DNA from: Platycnemis pennipes
Taxonomy: Eukaryota; Arthropoda; Insecta; Odonata; Platycnemididae
Assembly (NCBI GenBank): GCA_933228895.1
Contig: OW121850.1
Span: forward strand, 32,683,773-32,747,772
Direction: 5' to 3'
Length of the DNA: 64,000 nucleotides
In this document: positions 45,841 to 58,805 of the stretch, piece after piece
How the letters are laid out: each line of letters begins with the position of its first letter
Numbering within the stretch: position 1 is the first letter of the stretch
Made by a program: the position numbers and the translations under genes
Notes under the pieces: generated by a model
What the model was told of the DNA's origin: nothing
The model's database searches: none
Seen by the model: the letters and a program-made list of their open reading frames with translations, nothing else

Positions 45841-48800
45841 TTTTTGGGACGGGAGGGATAGGGCTAGAGAGTTATAAAGAGGGAAGGACAGAGAATGAGG
45901 CTCAAGTTGGAGGAGTTGGAATGAGAGAACGTTTGGAATAGTTAAAGGTCGGGAGGGTGAATCTGGAAGATTAATTGTATAGTACATTATAATTGCAGTT
46001 TTTTCACTGCTTAAAGAATTTATTCACCATTGATGCATATGGTACGCAAATAGCAAATGTTACATTTTCAAGTAATAGTACACTCGAAAATATCGTACTG
46101 CTCCAAAACTAATTGGGTATAAATTCTTTAAAACTGTAGAAATTTCAATTATCACATATTGTTGAGCAGTTTACTCATCTCAAGCCTGAAAAAGTATCAC
46201 ATAGCTAGAACAGTATTGCATAACATAATAGCTTGGGTTTGATGAAAGTAGGATAGAAAGCTAATGGCATCAAAATACTGGTAAAAAAAAATAGGGGATA
46301 TAAAACCTCAGGAAAGGATAAGATTAAAAGAATTTCATTAAATACCTAATGTTGACTGATTCTGGTAAATTTTCCTTTTTGGGGAGAATTTTTGGGTGGG
46401 CGTAGTGAGGAAAAAAATATTTATGTTGGGTGCCGTCAAGAGAAGAAGTATAGTTTAGAAGATATTGTGAAAACGTGAATGTTGAGTGAGAAGAAACCCT
46501 ATGCATATCTAAGAAAATGCACATTTCAGGCAGTAAATTTCCGAAGACCAAACTTAATTTAGTAGACTAACCACAATTATGTAAATTTAAGAACAATTAG
46601 AGGCAGATACCAACGAGAACATTATATTATAGAGTATTCCATTGAAAAATTGAACATGATAACAGTTTTCGATTGCTCATGCCAAACCTAAAACTACTCG
46701 CGGTCGGCAGCCTTTGAAGTTTCATCATTTCATATCAGCTTTAATGACTTCCAAAGAAAACAAACAGAAAAAACACTTCTGAATGCGTATTTTAGGGAAA
46801 ATAAGGAAGAATATCATCAGCGTGCGGGGGACGCTGTAAGATTGGGGAGAAGAAGAGGTGGAAGATGAGAGAGCGAAGATTTCTTGGAGTTCGGGGGAAA
46901 GGGAAGCATTTCTCGAGGAAGGCAGGGCCGGCAGGTGGTTTATAAGGAGTGAGGACGGGTGCAGGGGCGGGCGGAAGAGGGCAAGGATTTTAGGAGCGGT
47001 AGGGGTTTTTGGCGGAGCGGGGCAAGGCTATAAATTGGGAGTCTCGTTGGCGAGATGAGAGAAGCGGTGAGAATTTATGGGCCCGCGGGGAATATTAAGG
47101 GACGGCGTTTGAATGGAATGCAATTATGACAGCAGCGGAGGGGGTTATAGTGGGCGGAGGGAGGGAGAGCGGGCGTGTGGTAGGGAAAATGGGCAAAAGG
47201 GAAGCCGACGTAGGACGTGCCTGGCGAGGAGAGCAAACGGAGCTTGGAAAAAAGAAATTGATAAAAAAATAAGCAAAAGATTTAAGGCGGGCGGAGAATT
47301 TCCGCGCCGCAAAAAAATACACGAAAGTAAGGGCGGAACCAGTGCGAGTGATTTATTTGATTCTGTGTTTATTATGTGTTTATGAACAATAAAAGAATGC
47401 AAATAAGCCGTAAAAACATGGTATCCTTTAAAGAAAATAGCGACGAAAAGTGAGGTTCAAGAGTTGAAAACGAGGTGGAGACCTGGTGAGTAGAAAACCA
47501 TCAAATGGAGTTGTTTTATGAAAGATGAAAATTATTTTTGAAGAAGATAAGGGTTTTTGTTCTGACTTATTATATATTACCCTCAGTTTGCGTAATTTTT
47601 ATATCACACAATATTTCCTCTGAAGTAATGTATTCAGCTCTTTAAATCTGACGGCACACTATGATGGTTATGATGGCACACCTGGTTAAGGATTAATTAA
47701 TTAAAAGTAATGAAACTAATGGAATTAATTAAACGCTCTTCCTAGTCTACGCTTATATATACTCAGTCTTCAGGAATGTGGAATTATACCCAGTAATACG
47801 AAGTCTTTGATTTTACTAGATTTCAAGGAAACTCAAAATTTTCCATGATTAAATAACAATTCTGTGTCTTTAAGTTGATTTTTGGTGCCATATAGCTACG
47901 AATAATTTTCTTATTATTATTATACACACAGATACCGAGAAGAAATATTGCAAATTCAATAAATGGGATATATTGTCTGCGCTGCATAATTGGATAATTC
48001 AGCCAATTATATGGTGGGAATTGCGCTAACGTAAAAGAAATAAATTTAGAGTAAATCGTCAAATACCGCTGAGATATATTTGCAAGCACAAGGAAATATA
48101 TCATTTGTATTCTCCTTGAAAAGGCGTTTACTACACCAGATAATGGATGTTATCTATAAAACTCTTCTATTTCTTATGTCCGTTCGAATATTGAATGCAC
48201 TGTTGAGCGTGAAATTACCTAAATGCGAAGCAAAGTCTTGGAACTTTGGAAATTAAGACATACAAGGCACGGAATCTCGTCCCTGGTTTTCAATTTCATA
48301 GCACAGCACATGGAGATAAATACTGATGTTCAATTATCTCCGCAAATTCAGCACTTATTAACTGCAATTTTATCAGTGATTACGATTGCTCCAGAGGAAC
48401 GACGATGCATAAAGCCATTCTATGCAGGTAGAGTGAATAATAGTTGCCTTACTCAGGTGCTGACGTTCAAGGTTATAGCCTATAGGTTACAAGGTAGGAC
48501 GATTAGAACCTACACAGGCTTATCAACATGTGCCGAGGAGTGCTGGTGGTATCTCTCACTCGAGAGTGTGCGGTCATGTAAGTTACAAACTGAAACTTTA
48601 CAGACTTTCTCACTTCTCGGTATTTGAATTCCTCTTAGTGAATAGTAAATTTTATTGTGAAGTTTGACAAAATTTTACGGGAGTTATGTTTCACTTTGCG
48701 CGGTAAGCTCGTTTTACCAAGAAAGTTTTGCATATGAATTAACTTTCATCAGAGCCTACTGAAAACAAGCAACATTCCCAAATTAGTCTTGAGTTTATTG

Positions 48801-51800
48801 TCACGAAAAGTACAAAAACATTGAAAAATTGAAGCTTTCAAAACTGAATTGACTTTGAAGAGCCACCTGTTTCATTATCAATATGAATTATATAAAGAGT
48901 TTTACAACCCTGAGGAGATTTATTGTAACTTTATAATTGTATTTTAAAGATCAAGTATAGCGTTTTGTAAATGTTTGAAGTGAGGTAAATTTATCGTTTC
49001 ATGTTTTTAGAGTACACATTAAGAAACATCCAAAACCTCTTTACATTTTCCAGGTAGTTTCTTAATATTTTTTGTATAAATGTTTTAAAGCTGTAAAACT
49101 AGTCTCTCAAGTAACTTTCAATATTAATCTAAAAGTAATGCATGAGCAAAATTTATTAAATTGACCAGATATTTAAAAGGTTTTATGCCATGATAAAATA
49201 ATGACAAAATTACCTGATACGAAAGAAACGTAATGAATATAAAACCATTAACCAAAAAAAACCAATATATTATATAGGTGGTTTACCCTACTGGGTAAAT
49301 TCAGTTTTAGGTTTTCAGTTTTCAGTTTTCCAGGTTTATTCAGCCGCACATGGATACAAAAGAAAATCATATGCCTAGATATGCAAGAAAAACCAAAACT
49401 ATATTTTTAAGACATAGGTCAGTACAAAGTCAAATGAGCACCAAGCATTCCTTTGCTGCGAAAAGAGACTTTTCCGATTGTTTCTCCCTTACAGCTCTTG
49501 AATTAGGAGAGACTCATACTGCACCGAAGTTCGTGCTGATAACGGCCCTGGTTAATTAGTATTGTCACTGAGAATCTCTCGGTGATGCCTTAAGCCTCGT
49601 GACCTCCTGGTGGAATCTCTTGGCTCGAGCATTTCCCAACTCTGTATTAATTAGACGCAATTAGTTTTCAGCAGGCCACAATTTCGGTTGCATCTAAAAA
49701 AAAAAGACTTCTCCTAATTTCTCGGAGAAAGAATGATATTATCCCTGCTTCTTGCGCTGGAACAAATAGAAAGCTTCACAACTGGGGGCGCTCTCTTGTG
49801 GGAATCGGCAATTTAAATGGATCACTCTGGAGGTGAATTGAAAATAATTGTAATCAACAAAGAACTAAGGATGAAAGCTATTGGAAAAAAGAAGAAACAT
49901 CGCACCTTTCAGCCAGAAGATGAATCATTACCCCCTTTTTGGCTGGAGGCAAAGAAGAAAACCATATGGATTCCAAAATAGACGCAGTATTTCCTACAAT
50001 TGTCAGTAACATGAGAGATGAGTGTCAGGAATGATGTTGTGGAATTTATCCATCGCCGTTAAATATAGCCATAACTCTATCGGGAATAAATAAAATTATT
50101 TTTTTTGGAAATTTTAAACTGTTTAAATTAAGTTGTTGGCAGGTTACTCTCCTAAAAACAAAATTTAGCCCTAATGTCGTGAATGTTGTGGATATTTTTA
50201 GGAAATGAGAGCAAATTTGTATAAGAAGTAAATATATATTTTTAACATAAAAACTTACATTCAATTACAATCTCTTAGCTAACATAAAGATTCTAGCTAC
50301 TTAAATGCATATTCAGGAAGAATAAAAAGTGAGATGTAATATTTCTCTATCTACAGATCCGTTCAACTTGAAACCTTTACTCCTTTACTACGAAGCTATA
50401 ATTTATCTATCAGCTCAGCCACAATATTCAACATATTTTTTTCACAAGAAATTTATTTTCTTTTTTTCCTTAATTTTCTATGTGAGACAAATTATTTCGG
50501 TTTACCTCACCAAGAAATGGTAAATAAACTCATTCCTTTCGGTAATATTCTCTGCTCTCTGTAATGCGGAGGTTAATCCAGTACCCCTCTCCGAACTCTC
50601 TTCAAACTCTCCACAAGCCCACCACATCACTTCGCAAAATCCCATAGACGAAGCCCTTGTCCGAGTTCATCTTTCTCAATACACGCTTCTCGATCCTCAT
50701 ATTTCTCCGTTAAAGTGCCCGGCGTGTAGTTTGTGATTACGCATTTCACGTGAGGGTTGGAGAGTGGGGAGAGGAGGGAGGGAAAAGGGTAAGAGACGGT
50801 CACGTGGTGGCGGATGCGGGAAAAAAGGTTGGGGAAGGGAGTGGATGTGGCGGTTGTTGGTGGAGCTCTGTTTAACTGCGAGGCGTCAGAAGCCGGGGAC
50901 TATTAACAAGCGGTGAAAATGATGCAGGGCCGAGACCGATGGGTATCTGATTAGGGCTCCCGGGGAGTGGGCGGGGTCTACACGGGCCAGACGATGGAAT
51001 GGAAGTCGGGCGGGTTTGGAGGTCGAGGGAAGGGCGGCCTCCGCGGACTAGCCTCGGCGCAGGTCATCGCGACAAAAGAAGAAAAAAAAAACTCCGAAAT
51101 ATCGCTTCATCTGCAAATCATCATTAGGCGAGACTTCGAGGCCTCTAGGTAGCGCTCGAGAGGAAAAATGTTCACGCGACTCGGCTCGCTGAGAGGAATT
51201 TATCGACGCAGCGAAGTACATGTTTCAATGGCACTGTGTGGTTAGGACTAACATCAGATTCGTCCGAGATTTGCTCGTGTGGCTGCGGCGTCGGATCATG
51301 TGCAATATACCGTACCCCGGGAGTAGCACTCGAGTTCCTAACGATGACACCACTTTAATCTCCTTATTTTGAAGCATACGGCGATAAGTTTTGACGTGTG
51401 AAACAAAAACGTAACGTGCAAAATGTAACGGAAATCATTTTGATCGCTTTGTGTCCCTTTTAATATCCGTAAGTATTAACTCTAAAGTCCGAAGAAGATG
51501 CTAAAAAAGGGAATGGATCATGCTGTCAAAATGAAAAATTAATATAAAATTTTTTCCTCTTCTGTAACAGAAAATTTAAAATTTTACCCAGTGAAAAGGA
51601 TTTAGGCACTGATGAGTGAATAATGCTGAAATACTATCTAAATTATATCAGTTGGGCATTTACCATATAGTTGGAAATTTAATAATGTTTAGTAGAAAAA
51701 AAACTCGCAGTGCGTAGTCGAAAAGGACAATCAAACAATATTATAAATTACACATCAATCAAGGGATTAAGGGAATTAATATTTATTATTTTGGTCATAT

Positions 51801-54800
51801 ATATTGTGAATCATAATCAATATTAGGCACTAGTAAGAAAGCAGAGTCTACACATCTCGATACTACAACGTTATCAATTTGTATTGTGGTGATGATGATT
51901 CAAGCATGTTTCAAGGAATTAGTTCACGATAAACATCAAATCAAAGTCCAAGAAAAAGATGGAATATGAGCCACTTATTTTTAACTTCGAAAGGTATTTC
52001 TTATGATAAGGAATTGCCACTCTAGCTACCCTACGCAAACCAATAAAAATCGTCTAAGAATGACTCAAGATAAGCCTAGAACACCCTCGAGGCATACAAC
52101 TGGCAAAAGAATCAATATAAAATTATTTTCATACTTTCTTTGGTCCCGATACTTAAAACAAATATTCATATATTCCATGATATGAAAGTATCAAAATAAT
52201 TTGGTTATTTTAAATTACAGATAAAGATGGAATTTATATGAAATCGCGTCAGTTAAAATTGAAGATGTATTTATGTACTAACATTCCGATATCAAGTGGA
52301 GGAGGAGGCATTAAGAATAAAAATCAAATCCCATGGTACGACGCTGCAATGATGCATTAGGACAATTAAAAAAAAATACATTAATTTTAGCGGACAAAGT
52401 GAATTTTCCGAGTGACTTCGCAAAAGGTCTCATCATTTCATGCAATCAATTTACGGTGATAATTAAGTCCGGATCTGTGCTCTTCACTATCATAAAATGC
52501 ATTCCTTTCAGAATGAAAAACTAAGATAATTTTCTCTCTCGATTCTCAATCGCACTTCGATGCAGAAATGTTATTCGTGGATAAGATAAGGAATTCATTT
52601 CAATTTGGACGTGGAAATCCCCGTCGCTTGATTATCGTGATACCCCAGGAATAAAGAAAGAAAAAAGTCTACGCACACCAGGGAAATCAACCACAGAGGA
52701 ATGTAAAGTGGGTGAAAAACGAGATGCACGACTGAAGAGTAGTAAGTAAATATCTTATTAGTATGCAAGAAGTGTGTTGTACAGTAAGTCCGGATCGTCC
52801 GGACCTAAGGGTTGCCGAAAAGAGAAATTAAAAAAGTCAATTCATATTGGTTTCATGGGAATGTGAAAAATATTGGGATCTTCCAAACCAAGATTCCGCA
52901 TTTTTGAAAGAAAAAGCAATGACATGTGATGATCGTAAAACGACATTTTTTGGCACTTAAGGAACAACCAAAAGTAATCGATGGAAATCACAAGCGCAAG
53001 AGGAAAGAGAAAGTTAAACAAAATGTTTTAAGACAAAAAATATTTAATAACACAAAATAAAAATTAGACACTCATGTGCAAGAATAAACAATTGACATGA
53101 CTCAAATTGCGCAGGATACGACAGTTTTGTCAAGAAATGTAATGAAAATATTCCATTCAGTGGAGCGAATGTGGGAACAATACAACTTCAACCCGATTCA
53201 ATCGATTCAAAATAATTGATAGGAGGGCATCGAGGCAATATTAGCTCGAAACTTAGGTAGTAAAGGGCAGACACAGCAGGCACACACCAACAGGCAGTTG
53301 CGGAAATAGCCATGGCGAAGAAAACATTGATGTAAATTGTGGCATTAATAGCTAGAGAGGCAGAAGACATGTGCTACAGCGTCTACTTTTCTCAGCAATC
53401 ATTATTTTATGTGCCTCATATGAATGAGAATTAACGCATCTGAAAACTTAGATAGCTATTTATCGTTTTGAATTTTACTAGGTTATAGAAAATTGGTTGA
53501 ATATATCAGTAGATTCTCCACAGAATGACATAAATGGCAAAAGCAGTTAAGTGAACGTAAGTAATTATCACTGAAGTCCGATGAGGTAGGGGATTTTGGT
53601 TACCAAAATCGCTTCAGAGGGAACAGTGAAAATATTGGAATTTTTACTTACATCATGCTCAAAAAATAACAGCACGCAAAAAGTAAACATGGGGAAAAAA
53701 GTAGAGAGAGAATTTCCAAGGAAACTCATAAATATTATGTGCCAAGGGGGTAATGGTATATGCATGTGTAATAAGTTAGAAAACGTATGAAAAGACCAAA
53801 AAACTTTCGGTTCTACTAAATAAAATGGACTTTTGGGAAAGAGCAAATGTTTCTGCTATTCAAATAAGTGACGCCATATATTACGTCATGAATAACTAAG
53901 GAAAAAAAACGGGAGCCGGGGAAAATAGAACGTAGTGAGCTGCAGATTTCAAAGCATGACCAACGATAATGATGAAATCGCTTAGCAATAGCTTGAAAGA
54001 ACTAAAAATTATTTAATAGCAACAATTTACATCTCTAATTTGAGTATTTGATGCTCATGAACGGCTATTTAACGAGAATGAGAAACTATTCCATACAAAT
54101 TGTACTTAAATTTGCTCTTTCAACGAATTGACTTTCCGGGTTCGTCAAGCGAATATGAAGAGGAATGGATTATGCGTACGCAAAATTTCTCAGGAAAAGG
54201 GTTGATTTCATGATGATTGCCGCAAAAGATTCCAAAGGGAAAGCAATCCTCTCCAGACGGGAAAGCGCGACGCTTGGCTGATCCATGAGCCCATATAGAT
54301 GGCAGCGTGAAGGAAGAGAAGAGAGAGTGAGCTCTCGTGTATCGCGATATTTCACTCACTTTCACGCGCCTTGGGATGGGTGTCATTTATCTCCATGCAA
54401 GAAATAGATTTGCTCTTTCACATTCTCCTCTGTATATAGAGTTGCGCAAGCAAATTTTCATGCTGCGTTTTTTTCTGCAGTAAGCCCTTCTCCGACGAGG
54501 ACGATTTACTACATTTCTGCTGTGATGGCACACTTGGAAAGGGCTGAATAACTGTGAAGTAGCTTTTCTCCTGTGGGATCGAAAAAAAAATCTTCCTTTT
54601 CATGTCGCCATTGAGGTATAACCTACGCCAAGTATCCAGTACTCTCCCCAAAAATGGAAGTGAAATTGAAGACACCCTAATTAACTAATAAGAATTAAAA
54701 ATCGAGTGATCTATCAAATTTGGCAAATTTAGGGAACATTTTTTATGCGAGTAAAATTTTTAAATTAATAATTTCTCATGTAAATGTTAACATTGCAATA

Positions 54801-57594
54801 TATACTAATTAAAATACTGCAATTATCTGATGGTTTCATAGATTTATTTTAGCAATATAAACTGAGAGTAATATTCCACCACTTTGGTCTAAAATCCACT
54901 TAATGAATGTATCAAATCTCACCACTATTCTCTTGTCTTAATTATGCAATTTACCATAGTTTAAATATCCATTTTGTTGGATGCGTGGTTTTACCATAAG
55001 AGGATTCAAAATTTTATGCCACATTCAGTAAGAAGCCAAATTGATGAAATTTATCATTACAAAGTAGGCTATGATTGTTTTTACTAGATATATGGAAAAA
55101 AGAGGGAATGAAATATTACAACGTAACTGAATTGAATCGGTGGTGCATGTGCAGCTTTTACTCTCGAGGCTGGAAAGACAATTATTTCTCTTGTTTGCCA
55201 GAGGGTCATCTAGTCAGACTAGATCTAGTCATCTTGTAACAACAAGGTTTCTTATTTACTCAATCTGACTGTAAAAAGTTATCTTCAAGCTATGAACCTG
55301 AAAAACCCGGGAAGGCATGGAAACATAGATATATTTATTTGAAAAGAGAAAGCAAAATATGGAGCAACGTTTTACTCATAAAACATCAATAAAAGCGCGG
55401 CGATTAAAAACCACAATTGGAATCAGCTATGCAGAATCTCGAGCTAAAAAATAGCTCTAATGCATGAAATTTTATGCAAAATGAACGATTGTTTTAAAGC
55501 TGAAAGAAATTTTGATTTTCCTTTGAAATATTCCATCACTTGCGGAATCCAATGCCAACCCCTGACATGAAGCAGGAGGACCGAAATTGGCTCAATTGTG
55601 TTTACAGCATGGCAGATATAATCAGTGTACAAATAGTTCAGCCCGGAGGGCACCGCAATCAGCCTTCACCCTCCTCTCAGCCGCCCCTTATTCTCCACGT
55701 CTTCTCCCGGATTCCCTCTCGACTTCTCTCCTCCTACGAGCCGCTCCTTGCTTGAACAAAACAGTCAGTTTCGGTTATTTCCGAGTGGGAGGGCCGCAAG
55801 ACTTAGATATCGATCTGAATACCCACGGCAGAGGTACGTCAAAAGCGAAAGCATTGGTGAATCAGAGCTCTGAGATTGTCTCTTTAAAAAGAAAAGTGCC
55901 TTGAATCGAAACGGAAGGGTGATTTGAATCGGTGGGAGGGCTTGGTGATGGAGGAAGAGACACGAAACAAGAAATCACCGATGAGATTGAAAAGAACGTG
56001 TAATCAGTGATTATCGAAGCACACCTTTACAATGAAGGTGATGATTTATCCCCACAACCAATGGAGATTTATTCGATATTATTTACCATATATGGAAAAC
56101 AACACGCTTTTCTCAAGATCTAATTCAAAATGGATAGTCGCGAAATCTCTCTATTGCCATATGAGTATCAGTCCCGGGATTAGCATTTCTGTTGTCATGC
56201 ATCGTAAACAAGAAATAATGAGTATTCTATGGAGATTGTTGAGTAGTGTAAAAAATTCCCAACTAGTGGAAAGGCAGGGAGTGGAAACAAAAGGGGGAGA
56301 ACGGATCAAATGATGATAATTTGCTAAAAGAGATTCAATGTTTCGAATGCCCGGAAACAATCATAACATTGATCTGCCACGACTCAGTAAATGACTATTT
56401 GGGGGATATTGGTGTTCGAGAATTACAAAATCTATCCCGCTCCCTTATTTTGTTTACTCTCTCATCATGAGGGAGGCAAGGAAAAGAGCAAACAGCATGA
56501 CAAAGTAAATATCCAAAAATTTTTAAATTGCATAAATTCCACGGAATTTGCAAAATGAATCACAAATACATCAATGCAATGCTCGTAACGATGACTGAGA
56601 GAGGTGGGATGTATTATTGACAGGACTATTTAAAATTAAATCATGCGCATAAATTACTTGAAATGGACGGCAAAAAAAACAAATTTTGAACAGCTCTGTC
56701 AAAAATGATGGGATCTAATTCGTTTTGTACGACAGCTAATAGTAAGATATCGGGAAGATAGCTGCGATAACGGGTATTCGTGATGCAGTATAAAATCCAC
56801 ACTCATTGTTTTTTTTTTCAAAGTGATATGGGCGAGGAATGGGTTGGAGGTGAAGTAACATGCTACCCGCTTTGGGAACTAGAGTTTTCGATGCTGGCGA
56901 AAGAAAGGATTAAGAGAGATCGATTCAAGGGACTAGCTTCGCGTTCAAAACGTGAGAGAGGGACATCACACGACAAATAGAAACGTCAAGTAAGGTAAGA
57001 GTGCCCCACAAAATGTTGGTTAATGGAGAAAAAAAGGAGGAAGCGGAAGGATTCAATTTTCCGCCGCCAGATATACTAGGAAGTCCTAAAACGGAAGAGA
57101 TACGGATCGGCAGCATTAATGTTGCACGAATAACGGAACAGCCCGAAGGATGTAAACATTCCGCAGAACACCAACAACAGTCAGCCGAAAGCATTACAAA
57201 AAGCGAACAATTGGCTGGAATATTAATGTGATACCAAAATGCGAGATGAAGCATGATTATGTGAATTAGAATTCAATTACACCATTAATTTTCGAGAAAA
57301 TCGCTTTGCTTTGAGCTTTTAAGGCTAGCAGTTATTTGAAATTGCTGGGAAGCTCAATTGGAAGTTTGCTCCAGCTGAAAATTATCATTAATGAGTAATT
57401 AAAGGTAATGCCAAATGTTTCACGATGGATTAGTCAAAATTTTTACAGCACAACGTTTGAAATTCAGAATTCACCAGTTTTTGTTACATATTTTGGCTCT
57501 CTAAATCACTTATGCAGCTGAAGCATACACATCGTTTTCAAGCATTCAAAAGCCAAACATCATCACAAGAGCATAACTCACATTGAAGCACTCG

Positions 57595-57629
57595 GTGAGT
57601 GGTTCCTTCGCTCTTGAGGAACCACTCAC
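57595..57629. repeat. Perfect 13-bp hairpin
   Basis: GTGAGTGGTTCCT (57595-57607) and AGGAACCACTCAC (57617-57629) are perfect inverted repeats around TCGCTCTTG. The flanking bases do not extend the stem, so a microRNA precursor is unlikely. Confidence 0.7.
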
Positions 57630-58773
57630 GGCGATTCCACATCCACTTGAACTGAATATGGGAATGTATTCTAAAGGGAGCAGGGGATGATTTTCACCAC
57701 ACAAACGCTACCACTCTCATTCTAAATTAAAGTGGGCGAGCAATCGGGATTTGGAAAAAAAATGATGACGTGATCAAACAGTGGAGACGGAGGGAGGGTG
57801 AAGGCTCTGGAGCACGTCTCGGAATACCTCCTTGACGACATCTGACGACGGGTCACACGAGAGAGGGAGGAGAGGGCGGACGGAGAACTTACGAGTTAAC
57901 AAGGGCGAGAGAGGGGAGAGAGAAGGGGTGGAGGAGGAGGAGGGGTGGGGTATCGTTTCAGAGGAGGACGAGTCGAAGGCAGGAGGATGATGCCGTCTCG
58001 AGTGTCTCGCTGCTTCTCCTCCGCCCTCCATCTTATGGCTTGGGCGAGGACGGGGGTTCAATCGTCTAGCTCGAGACCTATTTTGCAGCCACCCTGGGCG
58101 CATGGGGACGGGAATTTCGTGGAGGCGGACTGTGTGTTGGTGGTGGTCGTGGGGGAAGGGTCGCGGCATGGATGGGAGAATGGTCGTACGCGATCGCGAA
58201 AGAGTCCGGGAAGCTCGAGATGTCGCGGGTGGCTGGAGAATGATGTGGGAGAGTGGAGGAGGGTGTCGACGGGTTGGGGGAAGGGGGAGGAAGGTCGCGG
58301 GAATGGGAGGAGGGGGTGAGAGGAGTGATGATGATCTGGAGGAGAGAGTCTCCGGACCGTTCCTCACCGACGGAGACGACGTCAGTTTTTTTCCCTCGAC
58401 TTTGCAGAAAATTTCCATTCGCTCCTCGGCGATATCCACTTGTTCTAATTATTTCCCCGCTGGCAGAAATTGAATGGGCTATCACAGTTTTCCGTTCGTA
58501 ATTTGAATTTTGATAAGGCTCTTTAAAAAAAAATTCTCTCTTGAGATAGACCTTGAGGTGCAACGGCAGCCTACTGACGTGAGAAATTAATGAATGAAAC
58601 CTACTCGCTATCACTGCGCCCCATCACGAGGATTACGGTACTTATGGCGTTCGATTATCAAGATTTAAAATAAGCCATTGATCAAAACTTTCTCTGGGAA
58701 CTGAAATTTGTGCGGAATTATAACTAGATCGATTAAGCTCACGTTCTGATTAACTCTCATTAGTGCATGTTAA

Positions 58774-58805
58774 CAGGGTGGAAGTATTGTAATACTTCCA
58801 CCCTG
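58774..58805. repeat. Perfect 15-bp head-to-head palindrome
   Basis: CAGGGTGGAAGTATT (58774-58788), GT, then its exact reverse complement (58791-58805). The outward ends CAGGG resemble hAT-type termini, as if two transposon ends had been fused with the interior lost. Confidence 0.8.

Noticed and set aside
57774..58439. 221-codon minus-strand frame and overlapping plus-strand frames
   Set aside because: All frames through this purine-biased GC-rich patch are open at once and give Pro/Ser/Arg- or Gly/Arg-rich translations. There is no domain, so composition explains them.
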